DNA of 64,000 nucleotides from Halosimplex aquaticum (GTDB taxonomy: Archaea; Halobacteriota; Halobacteria; Halobacteriales; Haloarculaceae), in contig NZ_CP118158.1 of NCBI RefSeq assembly GCF_028747785.1, positions 3,472,001-3,536,000 on the forward strand, given 5' to 3'. Below are positions 43,750 through 55,078 of the stretch, piece by piece. The notes beneath the pieces are model-generated. The model saw nothing but the letters and a program-made list of their open reading frames with translations. It had not been told where the DNA came from and ran no database searches. Position 1 is the stretch's first letter. The number at the start of each line of letters is the position of its first letter. A program made the translations under genes and the position numbers.

Positions 43750-43980
43750 ATGATGGATCGAACGAGGGACACGCGCGACGAGCAGTTCTGGAGTGCCCGG
43801 AACTTCGGCGCGCTGTTGGTCTTCACTGCGCTGGTTTCGGTCGCACTGCGCACGACGACCGGCCACTGGCCGGCCGACCTCGGCGGCTGGGCCGCGGCGG
43901 CGTTCGCCGGCGTCGGCCTCGTGCTCATCGGCCACTCGCTGACGCACCGGATCACCGCGAAGCAGTCGGTGAGTCAGTGA
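43750..43980 (+). CDS. Small membrane protein, 76 residues
   Basis: A short two-helix membrane protein. After a charged N terminus (MMDRTRDTRDEQFWSARNF) come helix 1 (GALLVFTALVSVALRTTTG) and helix 2 (GGWAAAAFAGVGLVLIGHSL), then a basic tail. Not recognised; similar small proteins occur in many haloarchaea. The first of two adjacent ATG codons (43750, 43753) is used. Confidence 0.6.
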   Translation: MMDRTRDTRDEQFWSARNFGALLVFTALVSVALRTTTGHWPADLGGWAAAAFAGVGLVLIGHSLTHRITAKQSVSQ

Positions 43981-44047
43981 ACGGCGGTCGTCGGGGCCGT
44001 CTCCTCCGCCGACGGAGCTAAATGCGACGGGACCGCTCACTCAGGCA

Positions 44048-45433
<1,386 letters not shown>

Positions 45434-45808
45434 GGCGGTTTTCGAGGCGTATCGGGCCCAAATTTTCAGTGGCGCGCGCTGTCGAGCGTGCCGAGCGATA
45501 GCGAGGCCGCGAGACGGAGCCGTGCGAGGGATGAGTAGCGCAAGGAGCGACGCGACTGAGCAACGCAATCGGCTGGGGAGGCGTGTGGCTGTCTGCGGTG
45601 CTGTGCCGGGCGGGACTGAAAGGGGCCGACAGCTGCGGGAACCCGGACGAAGCAAGCACCGCAGCGTAGTGAGGAGCGCAGCGAGTCCCGGGACCGCAGC
45701 GGTCGGGGGCTTTCAACGCCGGTAGTGACGAGTCAGGAGCGCTGTAGTCGATTCACGGCCTGCAACTCTCACGGCTTCCGCTGGAGTCCTCGTGGCGCTC
45801 TCCACCAG
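45434..45808. repeat. Intergenic region with structured, repeat-like sequence
   Basis: A 375-bp gap between converging genes. It contains several palindromic pieces of the gagcgaagcgag type (for example near 45480-45520), and a stretch from about 45590 to 45725 whose ends could pair (ctgaaag near 45617, ctttcaa near 45711). I see no conserved protein in any frame. This looks like a dispersed haloarchaeal repeat or a terminator cluster, but I cannot test for copies elsewhere. Confidence 0.4.
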
Positions 45809-46825
45809 CTACTCCGGAGCGAGCGCGCGCATCGTCGCGTCGATTTCCCCTGGCTCTGCGCCGCGTGGGAACGAGACGGAAACGGCGTCGACGCCGTCGA
45901 TGGCTTCCCACTCGGCGTATCGCTCGCGGCACTCGTCGGGCGTGCCGGCGACGCCCAGGTCGTCGAGCAACTCGTCGGAGACCGCGGCCTCGGCGGCGTC
46001 GTGATTCCGGTTGGCCCACTCGCTGGCGATCTCGACGGCTTCGTCCTCGTAGCCCTGCCGTTCGAGGGCCTCGCGGTAGAACGTGCCCATCGCGCCGACG
46101 TAGAACGCGAGGTGGTTCCGGGCCAATCCCCGGGCGCGCTCGCGGTCGTCCAGCGCGAGACAGGGGAGCGAGAGCGTCACGCGCAGGTCCTCGAACTCCC
46201 GATCACCCAGTTCGGCGCCGCGCCGGAGGTCGTCGAGCCGGTCGCCCAACCCGTCTCGGGTCAGCATCAGCGCGTGCCAGCCGTCGGCGAATCGACCGGC
46301 CAGTTCGACGGACTTGGGCCCCATCCCGGCCGCGTCGAGTCCCGGGGGCGTATCCGGCGGATCACAGCGTAGACGCAGACCCGAGAGCGTGAAGATGTCG
46401 CCGTCGTACTCCACGCGGTCGCCCGAGAGCACGAGCCGGATGATATCGATGGTCTCGCGGGTCCGACGCAGGGGCCGGTCGTAGTCTACGCCGTGCCAGC
46501 CCTCGACGACGGCGGGCCCGCTCGGCCCGAGACCTACCCTGAGTCGGCCGTCGGAGACTTCCTGCAGGGTCGCCGCGGTCTGGCCGATCAGGGCGGGCGA
46601 GCGGGAGTAGACGTTCGCGATGGAGGTGCCGATACCGATCTCGTCCGTGCGCTCGGCGATAGCGGTCAGCACCGTCACGGCGTCGCGGCCCCACGTCTCG
46701 GGTAGCCACGCGCGGTCGTAACCCAGTTCCTCGGCGTCCTGTGCGTACTCGACGAGCGTGTCTATCGACGGCTGGGCGGCGACGGGGAGGAACACGTCGC
46801 GGGTCGGGGTGGAGTTTCGAGTCAT
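45809..46825 (-). CDS. F420-dependent luciferase-like oxidoreductase (TIGR04024-type)
   Basis: A 338-residue LLM-class TIM barrel. ELGYDRAWLPETWGRDAVTVLTAIAERTDEIGIGTSIANVYSRSPALIGQ and DGRLRVGLGPSGPAVVEGWHG are the core motifs of F420-binding luciferase relatives such as Mer. The end ERARGLARNHLAFYVGAMGTFY completes the barrel. The TIGR04024 group is haloarchaeal, and the substrate is unknown. It overlaps the preceding SDR gene by 4 bp (ATGA), so the two are co-translated and may act on related substrates, possibly a hydroxyacyl compound. Confidence 0.85.
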   Translation of the reverse strand: MTRNSTPTRDVFLPVAAQPSIDTLVEYAQDAEELGYDRAWLPETWGRDAVTVLTAIAERTDEIGIGTSIANVYSRSPALIGQTAATLQEVSDGRLRVGLGPSGPAVVEGWHGVDYDRPLRRTRETIDIIRLVLSGDRVEYDGDIFTLSGLRLRCDPPDTPPGLDAAGMGPKSVELAGRFADGWHALMLTRDGLGDRLDDLRRGAELGDREFEDLRVTLSLPCLALDDRERARGLARNHLAFYVGAMGTFYREALERQGYEDEAVEIASEWANRNHDAAEAAVSDELLDDLGVAGTPDECRERYAEWEAIDGVDAVSVSFPRGAEPGEIDATMRALAPE

Positions 46826-47592
46826 AGGTCGGGGGTCTCCTCGATGTCCGGCACGCCGCGGGCGGTGACCGTCTCGCCGACGAGGAACGAACTGGCGTCG
46901 CTGGCGAGGAACTGCGCCACGTCGGCGATCTCCTCGCTCAGGCCGACGTTGCGGTCGAAGTTCCCTCGATCGATATCACCGGGTTCGACGCCCATCTGGC
47001 TGGCGACCCCGGGCGTGGCGACGTACCCGGGCGCGACGCAGTTGACGCGGATCCCGTCGCCGGCCCACTCGTAGCCGAGCGTGCTCGTGAGGTTGATGAT
47101 CGCCGCCTTCGCGGCGCCGTAGTGGCTCATGTAGGGGGCGCCCTGCTGGCCGGCGACGCTCGCCACGTTGATCACCGTCCCGTCGCCGTCGGCGAGGTGC
47201 TCGCGGGCGGCCTGTGTGCAGTTGTACGTTCCGGTGAGGTTCACGTCGACGACGCTCTCCCAGCCGTTCTCCGAGATGTCCTCGAAGCCGGCCATGAAGC
47301 TCGCCCCGGCGTTGTTGACGAGACAGTCGATCGTGTCGAATTCCTCGGCCGCCGCGTCGACCAGCGCTTCGACCTCGGCGCGTTCGCGCACGTCGCACGT
47401 CCGGCCGACGGCGCTGCCGCCGTCCCCCTCGTTCAATTCCGCGACCGTCTCGTCCACGTCGTCCTCGGTCCGGGCGCAGATCGCTACGTCGGCGCCGTCG
47501 GCGACGAACTGATCGGCGACGGCGCGGCCTATCCCCTTCGTTCCCCCGGTGACGACGGCCGTCTGGCCGGCCACGGAGAACCGGTCGGTCAC
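46822..47592 (-). CDS. SDR family NAD(P)-dependent oxidoreductase
   Basis: A 256-residue short-chain dehydrogenase. The cofactor motif is TGGTKGIG (residues 16-23), and the catalytic Ser-Tyr-Lys is in NVASVAGQQGAPYMSHYGAAKAA (Y and K four apart). The NNAGASFMAGF block also matches. Family members reduce 3-ketoacyl groups or oxidise sugar alcohols. The start codon is GTG (47592). It is translationally coupled to the F420-dependent enzyme downstream (4-bp overlap), suggesting a shared substrate path. Confidence 0.85.
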   Translation of the reverse strand: MTDRFSVAGQTAVVTGGTKGIGRAVADQFVADGADVAICARTEDDVDETVAELNEGDGGSAVGRTCDVRERAEVEALVDAAAEEFDTIDCLVNNAGASFMAGFEDISENGWESVVDVNLTGTYNCTQAAREHLADGDGTVINVASVAGQQGAPYMSHYGAAKAAIINLTSTLGYEWAGDGIRVNCVAPGYVATPGVASQMGVEPGDIDRGNFDRNVGLSEEIADVAQFLASDASSFLVGETVTARGVPDIEETPDL

Positions 47593-47825
47593 CGTCTCAC
47601 CTCCGCTGTGGTACTACGTCGCATACTCGTGTCCGGGGCCCGCAGACCCAAATAGGTGCGTAGCACTCGCGACAACTCGCGCGGGGTTTGAACCTGCCAG
47701 CTCGTCTCGACGTTCTGATGACACCTCGTCTCGTGCGAGGCGCCGAGTGCACAGCGGGGTGTCGACCGGGCACCGCTGTCACCACCCGAATCCTTATCCG
47801 AACTCTCTACTCCTGTACGACCACT
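47593..47825. promoter_or_regulatory. Divergent promoter region of the SDR and hydrolase genes
   Basis: A 233-bp gap. A TATA-like cttatcc near 47791-47797 lies about 30 bp before the GTG at 47826, which I use as the start of the hydrolase. At 47681-47702 is a T-arm-like sequence in minus-strand orientation (ggttcaaacc core) with no matching tRNA body, so I do not call a tRNA. Confidence 0.45.
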
Positions 47826-48995
47826 GTGGGAGGTACGCCCCCGAATCCCCGGACCGGCAGGCGCCGCTTCGTACAGGCGACTGGCGCGATGCTGGGGATC
47901 GGTTCCGGCCTGTCCCGGGCAGTGGACGCCACCCGCACGGCCGACGTCCGGATCGTCGAGGCCGATCCAGACGCGGGCTTCAACTATCCGTACCTCCTCT
48001 CCGTCCCCTCGGCAGGGTCAATCCGTCCTGACGCGTCGATTCTCGTCCAGCCCAACGACACGCCGGGCGGGACGACAGACGAGTTCGAGAAACACCTCGA
48101 GGGCGCGCGCCAGACGATGCGAGGATTCCCCCGGGCTATCGCGGACGAACTCGGGGTCCCGGCCCTCGTGCCCGTCTTTCCGCGGCCGGACTCGGACCCC
48201 GTCGATTGGACCCACTACACCCACCAGCTGGACCGAGATACGCTCGCGATCGACGGGGGGCCGCTCGAACGGATCGACGAACAACTGCTGTCAATGGTCG
48301 ATCACGCTATCGACAGGATCGAGGCCGAGACTGGCGTATCCGTCCGGGAGGAGATCATGCTGAACGGGTTTTCCAGCTCGGGCCACTTCGCCGATCGATT
48401 CACCGTGTTGCACGCGGAGCGGGTGCTCTCGGTCACAGCCGGCGGTCTCAACGGGATGGCCCTGCTGCCGCTGGCCGAAGCGAACGGCGACGCGTTGCGC
48501 TACCAGGTGGGAATTGCCGACGTCGAATCGCTCACCGGGTCGCCCGTCGACCTCTCAGCGCTCTCCGAGACCAACCAGTTCCTCTACATGGGCGCCGAAG
48601 ACACGAACGACACCTTACCGCACGACGACGCCTGGACGAGCGACGCCTTACGCGAAACCGCGCGCCAGGTCTACGGGGACGACATGACCACAGAGCGATT
48701 CCCGTTCTGCCAGACCGCTTACGAGCGGGCGGGTGTAGCGGCCCAGTTCCGACTCTACGAAAACCTGGGACACGAATACGCGAGCGAACCGGAGATAATC
48801 GAGTTTCACCGCCGGAGTCTAGCCGGTGAGGACGTGAGCGTGTACGGCCGCGACCTCGAGGACGGCGCCGCTGGCGAAGTCGACGTGGGCGGGGTGGACG
48901 TTCCCGAACAGCTACTCGAGACGTTATCGGCGGTGACCGTGGGCGTTCTGGGGCTCTTCTTCGTCTACTGCTTCCGCGCACTCTCGGACGAATAG
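47826..48995 (+). CDS. Tat-exported alpha/beta hydrolase with C-terminal membrane anchor
   Basis: A 389-residue protein that I read as an exported alpha/beta hydrolase. The N terminus TGRRRFVQATGAMLGIGSGL is a Tat signal. The nucleophile elbow is MLNGFSSSGHFADRF (G-F-S-S-S-G). The Asp/His partners are likely in FLYMGAEDTNDTLPHDDAW and YENLGHEYASEPE. A final transmembrane helix (TLSAVTVGVLGLFFVYCFRAL) would hold the enzyme on the outside of the membrane. It may act on esters or polyesters, but the substrate is unknown. The start is uncertain: a GTG at 47826 is chosen because of the promoter box upstream. Confidence 0.65.
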   Translation: MGGTPPNPRTGRRRFVQATGAMLGIGSGLSRAVDATRTADVRIVEADPDAGFNYPYLLSVPSAGSIRPDASILVQPNDTPGGTTDEFEKHLEGARQTMRGFPRAIADELGVPALVPVFPRPDSDPVDWTHYTHQLDRDTLAIDGGPLERIDEQLLSMVDHAIDRIEAETGVSVREEIMLNGFSSSGHFADRFTVLHAERVLSVTAGGLNGMALLPLAEANGDALRYQVGIADVESLTGSPVDLSALSETNQFLYMGAEDTNDTLPHDDAWTSDALRETARQVYGDDMTTERFPFCQTAYERAGVAAQFRLYENLGHEYASEPEIIEFHRRSLAGEDVSVYGRDLEDGAAGEVDVGGVDVPEQLLETLSAVTVGVLGLFFVYCFRALSDE

Positions 48996-49027
48996 GGCCG
49001 ATTCAACCGCGTCAGGCTCTCGGCGCA

Positions 49028-50494
<1,467 letters not shown>

Positions 50495-50628
50495 CTACCG
50501 GGTGATAAACGTTGCTGGTCCGGTGGTCGCGACGGGGAAGCGGGCGCTACTGGCACGTCGAGTTCAGAGAAGCGATGGGCGATAGCAGCGGGTCGAGTCG
50601 CAGAACGCGGCTGTCGAGTTCGGAGGCG

Positions 50629-50922
50629 TCACCAGCCCCAGAGGAGCGTGCTGGCGGGGTCCGAATAGGTCTCCTCGTCCTCGGACCGGGGCGAGGCGTC
50701 CCGGCGAGCCGCGAACCGGAAGACGAGATAGCCGAGGGTGACGAGGGCGATCCCGGTCGCTCCTTGTATCAGTTCCGCCGTCCCGGGCGTGAGATCGGTG
50801 GCGGTTATCACCGGGAAGGCGACGACGAGCGCGAGGAAACCGCCGACCAGCGCGAACGCCATCGCGGTCAGCGTTCCCGCGACCGAGACGAATCGCTCGT
50901 TCGACGGCAGTTGAGGCGTCAT
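50629..50922 (-). CDS. Small membrane protein, 97 residues
   Basis: A two-helix membrane protein. Helix 1 (GTLTAMAFALVGGFLALVVAF) and helix 2 (ELIQGATGIALVTLGYLVFRF) are separated by a short loop, and the acidic C terminus ends in Trp residues (TLLWGW). Not recognised. It is likely real because of its own ATG (50922), clear membrane pattern and codon use. No operon partner. Confidence 0.6.
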   Translation of the reverse strand: MTPQLPSNERFVSVAGTLTAMAFALVGGFLALVVAFPVITATDLTPGTAELIQGATGIALVTLGYLVFRFAARRDASPRSEDEETYSDPASTLLWGW

Positions 50923-51013
50923 CTCGGTAGTTCGAATTGTCTCGTTATTAACCTTTTCACGGGTCGCGCCGCCGGCGCGAAAACCATATCAGTCCTCGCG
51001 GTAACGTCCGCGT

Positions 51014-51118
51014 ATGAACGTCACGGGCCTGGATCGGCAGCAGATCCTGTCGCTGATCCTCGTCTTCCTGATGATCGGTTCCTCGGTCGTCTACGTCCTC
51101 GCGTACGCGTTCGGTTAG
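51014..51118 (+). CDS. 34-residue single-helix membrane microprotein
   Basis: A very short gene: MNVTGLDRQQILSLILVFLM and then IGSSVVYVLAYAFG, followed by a TAG stop. It encodes one transmembrane helix (residues 10-30) with a short charged N terminus. It has ordinary GC3-rich codon use. I recall similar LDRQQILSL peptides in other haloarchaea, which would support a real gene, but I cannot check. The region before it (aaccatatc about 27 bp upstream) could be its promoter. Function unknown. Confidence 0.6.
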   Translation: MNVTGLDRQQILSLILVFLMIGSSVVYVLAYAFG

Positions 51119-51137
51119 GGACTGACCCCCCGTGCGG

Positions 51138-53297
51138 TCACTCCGCGCCGCCGTCGGTACCGTCGGGTGCGTCGCGCTCGGGGTCGAAGCGAGCGACCCA
51201 CTCGTCGAGCGTCTCCAGGCGGTGGACCGCGCGGTCGGGGTCGCCGACGTTGTGGTGTTCGTCGGGGTAGACGACGAGCTTCGACTCGACGCCGCGCTTT
51301 CTGAGCGAGCGGTAGAGCTGTTCGGACTGGGTAGGGGGACAGCGCCAGTCGTTCTCGCCGGCGGTCAACAGGAGGGGCGTCTCTATCTGGTGGACGTCGG
51401 TGATCGAGGAGGCGGCGTCGTAGGCCTCGGGGTTCTCCCAGGGGAGGCCGAAGTCGTGTTCGAACCACTTGTGGGAGTCGTCGGTGCCGAACGCCGAGCG
51501 CAGGTCGTAGACGCCGTGTTCCGCCAGCCCGGCGGCGAACCTGTCGGTCCGCGTCAGGACGTAGGCGGTGTTGACCCCGCCCTGGGAGAACCCGCCGACG
51601 AACAGCCGGTCGGGGTCGGCCCACCCCCGCTCGACCAGGTCCTCGGTGCCCGCGAGGAGGTCCTCGACTTCGAGCGTGTTCCACGCGCCCTTCAGCGCCT
51701 CGCAGAAATCGCGGCCGTAGGAGGTCGACCCGCGGTAGTTGACCTCGTAGACGAGATAGCCGCGGCTCGTCCAGAAACTCGCCTCGAAGTCGAACTGCGG
51801 CTGGTCGTAGGCCATCGGCCCGCCGTGGATCCACAACAGCGTCGGTCGCGGGCTCGGGTTCTCGGGATCGAACGTCGGCGGGTGGTAGGCGATCCCCTCG
51901 ATCTCGGTCCCGTCGTCGCTCTCGAAGGTGAGCCGCGCCGTCTCGGGGTGGTCGTACTCCTCCAGCAGGTCGGTGTCGAGTGCCGTGAGCCGCCGCCGCG
52001 GGTCCGGGTCGTCGGAGCCCGCGTCGAGGTCGGCGGCGTCCATCGCGTACACGTCGGTGCCTTCCGCGGGGTGGCTCCGCACGACGGCGACCGTCCCGCC
52101 GTCGGCGTCGAACTGCCGGTGGGTCTCGTCGCGCGGCTGGCGGTCGAAGACGCGCCGATGGCCGCCGTCGGCGTCGATCTCCGCGAAGCGCGTCCACCCT
52201 TCGTCGGCGATGGCCGTGACGAGCCGGTCGTCGTCGAGCCAGACGGGCCCACCGCCGAAGATCCCCATCGTCCGGTCGAGGTCGTCCGTCACGATCGAGT
52301 ACTCGCCCGCGTCGACGTCGGCGACCGCCACGTCGATCGGGGCGTACCAGTTCGCGGGGTCGCGCGAGAGGAACGACAGCCGTTCTCCGTCCGGGCTCCA
52401 GGTCGGGGCCGTCGCGCTGCTCCCCTCCTCCGTGAGACGGTCGAGGTCGCCGGTCTCCGCGTCGACGAGGTAGACGTGCTGGACGTACGTGTCGTCGGGG
52501 TCGTCCCCCTGATACGAGCAGAAGGCGATCCGCTCGCCGCCCGGGTGCCAGGCGGGCTGGAGGCCGGCCAGCCCCCCGAGGATCCCTCCGCCGTACGCGT
52601 CGTCCAGTCGGCGCTCCTCGCTGGACTCGACGTCGACGACGAACAGGTAGGTCGTCACGGTGTCGAGCCAGCCCTGTCCGTCGATCTTGTGCTGGAGGCG
52701 TTCGGTCTCGATGGGGCCGTCCTCGCGTCGCTGTTCGAGGTACTCGCGTTCCTCGTCGGTCGGGTCCCGCGCGGAGACGACGATCCGCTCGCCCTCCGGC
52801 CCCCAGTCGAAGTCCCGGACCCCCTTTTCGCGGTCGGTCACCTGCCGGGCGTCGCCGCCCAGTTCGAGGTCGTACACCCAGACCTGCGGCTTCGGTTCGT
52901 CGCCGCCGTTCCCGTGCGATTCGCCGTCCCCGTTCTCGCCGTCGGCGTCGTCTTCCTCACCGTCCCCGTCGCCGTCGGTATCGCTTCCGCCGTCGCTCTC
53001 GTCCGCGTTCGCGTCGTCTCGCCCCACTCGCAGGGCGATGTCCTCGTCGCGGACCATCACGACGCCGAGCTTCGAGCCGTCGGGCGACCACTCGACGTTC
53101 CAGGCGCCGGAGGCGCGCGTCAGCCGATGGGGGTCGCGGCTCCCGTCGGCCGGGACGACGAACACGGACTGGAGGCGCTCGTCCTCGTCGGAGTCGGCCT
53201 CGCTGGCGGCGAACGCCACGCGGTCGCCGTCCGGCGAGACGGCGAGTTCGCCGGGCCGCGTCCGGTCGTAGATCGCGTCGGCAGGCAGTTCGTCCAT
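51138..53297 (-). CDS. S9-family prolyl oligopeptidase (acylaminoacyl-peptidase type)
   Basis: A 719-residue serine peptidase. The N-terminal two thirds form a beta-propeller with repeated strands (for example ELAVSPDGDRVAFAASEAD, GAWNVEWSPDGSKLGVVMV). The C-terminal alpha/beta hydrolase domain has the nucleophile elbow FVGGFSQGGVNTA (Ser about 570), an Asp in TAGENDWRCPPTQS (about 651) and His in VYPDEHHNVGD (about 682). There is no signal peptide, so it is cytoplasmic. An Asp/Glu/Gly-rich insertion lies near residues 92-130. It probably degrades small peptides. The gene stands alone on the minus strand. Confidence 0.92.
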   Translation of the reverse strand: MDELPADAIYDRTRPGELAVSPDGDRVAFAASEADSDEDERLQSVFVVPADGSRDPHRLTRASGAWNVEWSPDGSKLGVVMVRDEDIALRVGRDDANADESDGGSDTDGDGDGEEDDADGENGDGESHGNGGDEPKPQVWVYDLELGGDARQVTDREKGVRDFDWGPEGERIVVSARDPTDEEREYLEQRREDGPIETERLQHKIDGQGWLDTVTTYLFVVDVESSEERRLDDAYGGGILGGLAGLQPAWHPGGERIAFCSYQGDDPDDTYVQHVYLVDAETGDLDRLTEEGSSATAPTWSPDGERLSFLSRDPANWYAPIDVAVADVDAGEYSIVTDDLDRTMGIFGGGPVWLDDDRLVTAIADEGWTRFAEIDADGGHRRVFDRQPRDETHRQFDADGGTVAVVRSHPAEGTDVYAMDAADLDAGSDDPDPRRRLTALDTDLLEEYDHPETARLTFESDDGTEIEGIAYHPPTFDPENPSPRPTLLWIHGGPMAYDQPQFDFEASFWTSRGYLVYEVNYRGSTSYGRDFCEALKGAWNTLEVEDLLAGTEDLVERGWADPDRLFVGGFSQGGVNTAYVLTRTDRFAAGLAEHGVYDLRSAFGTDDSHKWFEHDFGLPWENPEAYDAASSITDVHQIETPLLLTAGENDWRCPPTQSEQLYRSLRKRGVESKLVVYPDEHHNVGDPDRAVHRLETLDEWVARFDPERDAPDGTDGGAE

Positions 53298-53464
53298 GCC
53301 GCGCCTGTCGGCACGGCGTCACTTATCGGTTCGGCTGGTGTGCGGATCGGTCGCAGAGTGGGGTCGTCAGGCGGCCCGCCGGACGAGGCGGCGCCGGAGA
53401 ACAGCGCCGGCGCGAAGGCGGCGAGGCGGTCTGATCGGGACAGCAGCCGAGAGCGGCGTGCGCG

Positions 53465-54208
53465 TCAGAGAGGCGGCTGTTCGACCCGACGCTCCCAGAA
53501 CGCGTCGGCGAGGTACGCCTCGTCGATGCCCGTGTACCCCAGCGAGCGCGCCAGCCGACCGACGGTCGCCCAGAGCGCCCGCTGGACGGTGACGGGCGCG
53601 ACCGCGGTCTCCGTGTCGGGATACACGTCCTCGCTGACGGGGAGCGCGTGCAGGAGTCCCGGCCGACCGTACTCGCCGTCGCCGCCGAACGCGCCCTCGT
53701 GGTCGAGCGCCCACACCGTGTAGAGCGAGGCGACCGTCCGCATCGACGGCAGTTCGGCCCGGAACGCGACGGTCCCGCCGGTGGCGTTGCGGAAGGTGTG
53801 CTCGACGCCGGCGTCGACGGTCGCGGACTCGCCGGGCGGGAGTCGGCGGGTCCGCCCGTCGACTTCGACGGTCAGCGTCCCCTCGACAGCCTCGAACGTC
53901 TCCGTCGTCGGGTGGACGTGCGCTGGCGGCTCGGGCGCGTCGGGGCCGAGCCACTGGACGAGGACTGGCCGGTCGTGATCGACCGCGGGACCGGGGCGGT
54001 CGGTCGCTCCGTCCGTGGGACGTTCGAGCAGGGTCGCCCACGTGTCGGCGCCCGGACTGGAGACGAGGGCGTGCGGTGACTCGCGGAGGAGGCGCGCGCT
54101 CGGGCCCTCGCGGTCGAGTTCCAGCGCCGGTCCCGGTCGGGGGTCGCCGCGGTCGTCGAGCGGTCGCCCGGTGGTCAGGACGGGCGCCGCCCGCGTCGAG
54201 TCGGTCAT
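53465..54208 (-). CDS. Cupin domain protein
   Basis: A 247-residue protein with one cupin barrel in the middle. The metal-binding motif is PPAHVHPTTETFEAVEGTLTVEVDGRTRRLPPGE, with H and E pairs, and a second His in VDAGVEHTFRNATGG. The C-terminal ~90 residues are helical (TVQRALWATVGRLARSLGY). Such proteins are dioxygenases, isomerases or sensors; the substrate cannot be told. It diverges from the Bat-type regulator, which might control it. The ATG at 54208 is preferred over a GTG just before it. Confidence 0.75.
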   Translation of the reverse strand: MTDSTRAAPVLTTGRPLDDRGDPRPGPALELDREGPSARLLRESPHALVSSPGADTWATLLERPTDGATDRPGPAVDHDRPVLVQWLGPDAPEPPAHVHPTTETFEAVEGTLTVEVDGRTRRLPPGESATVDAGVEHTFRNATGGTVAFRAELPSMRTVASLYTVWALDHEGAFGGDGEYGRPGLLHALPVSEDVYPDTETAVAPVTVQRALWATVGRLARSLGYTGIDEAYLADAFWERRVEQPPL

Positions 54209-54294
54209 CACGTCGACCGTCGCCCGCCGGCCGGGTGGGCGTTTAGTGCAGTATACGACGGGGATTTATCACGTATCCGTGACAGCTGTCGGTC

Positions 54295-54969
54295 GTGAAA
54301 CAGCTCCGCGTCACTGCGGCGGTCGACGGCGAGCGCGCGCCGGCGTTCTACACGATGCTGGCCGACGCGCCCGGCGTCGCGGAGACGCAGGTGCTGGAGT
54401 GGAACACGACGCCCGCCGAGGCGGAGACGGTGCTGTTCGCCGTCCGCGGCGACGCCGAACCGTTCGCCGCCGCTGCGCCCGAAACCGAGGCGGTCGAGTC
54501 CGTCACGCTCTCGGCGGTGGACGGGCGCTGGACGTACGCCCTCGCGGCGGTGCGACCGCACGAGACGCCGCTCTTCGAGGCCGTCAGGCGGGCGCGGACG
54601 CGGACCGGACTCGTCGTCCGCAAACCGATCGTCTACCGCGACGGCGACATGCACTTCCGGGTCGTGGGCGACGCGGACGCCATCCAGGCGGCGCTCGACC
54701 GGGCGCCCGACGCGATGGACGTGCGGGTCGAGACGGTCGGGACGTTCCGCGGCGCGCTCGACCACCCGGCGTCCCGGCTGAGCGACCGCCAGCGCGCCGC
54801 GCTGGCCGCCGCGCACGAACTGGGTTACTACGAGACGCCCCGGGACGCGACCCACGAGGACGTGGCCGCCGAACTGGACTGCGCGCCGTCGACGGCGAGT
54901 CGACACCTCCAGCGCGCGGAGGCGAAACTCGTCGACGCCGCGACGGACGAGTTCGGTTCCGGCGTCTGA
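54295..54969 (+). CDS. Bat-type helix-turn-helix (HTH_10) regulator
   Basis: A 224-residue haloarchaeal regulator. The C-terminal HTH_10 domain is LSDRQRAALAAAHELGYYETPRDATHEDVAAELDCAPSTASRHLQRAEAKLV (about 155-215). The N-terminal part (about 1-150) is a Bat-like sensor region. Bat relatives control genes for light, oxygen or metabolite responses. The GTG start at 54295 is supported by a TATA-like tttatc about 28 bp upstream. It diverges from the cupin gene. The target is unknown. Confidence 0.8.
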   Translation: MKQLRVTAAVDGERAPAFYTMLADAPGVAETQVLEWNTTPAEAETVLFAVRGDAEPFAAAAPETEAVESVTLSAVDGRWTYALAAVRPHETPLFEAVRRARTRTGLVVRKPIVYRDGDMHFRVVGDADAIQAALDRAPDAMDVRVETVGTFRGALDHPASRLSDRQRAALAAAHELGYYETPRDATHEDVAAELDCAPSTASRHLQRAEAKLVDAATDEFGSGV

Positions 54970-54980
54970 GCCCGGAGCGG

Positions 54981-55064
54981 GCCGCTACTCCGTGTCCCAC
55001 ACGTCGGCGACGGGTCGGACTTCGACTTCGAGCGCCGGGAGCGGCGGCGACCGCTCCGCGAGTC
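54981..55064 (-). repeat. Decayed copy of the 3' end of the XPD-like helicase gene
   Basis: This 84-bp stretch closely matches 57021-57105, the last ~80 bp of the XPD-like helicase gene, including the same stop codon and ADVWDTE-coding end. Differences: single substitutions and one missing base, which breaks the frame upstream of ADVWDTE. The GH5 gene lies between the two copies. It does not belong to a longer reading frame here. Confidence 0.7.
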
Positions 55065-55078
55065 CCGGTCGCCCGGTC

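Noticed and set aside
45522..45725. 67-codon plus-strand reading frame
   Set aside because: Arg-rich, no family features and lies within repeat-like sequence.
47681..47702. tRNA T-arm-like sequence on the minus strand
   Set aside because: The T-stem has a mismatch and no D-arm, anticodon arm or acceptor can be built around it, so I do not call a tRNA or an att remnant.
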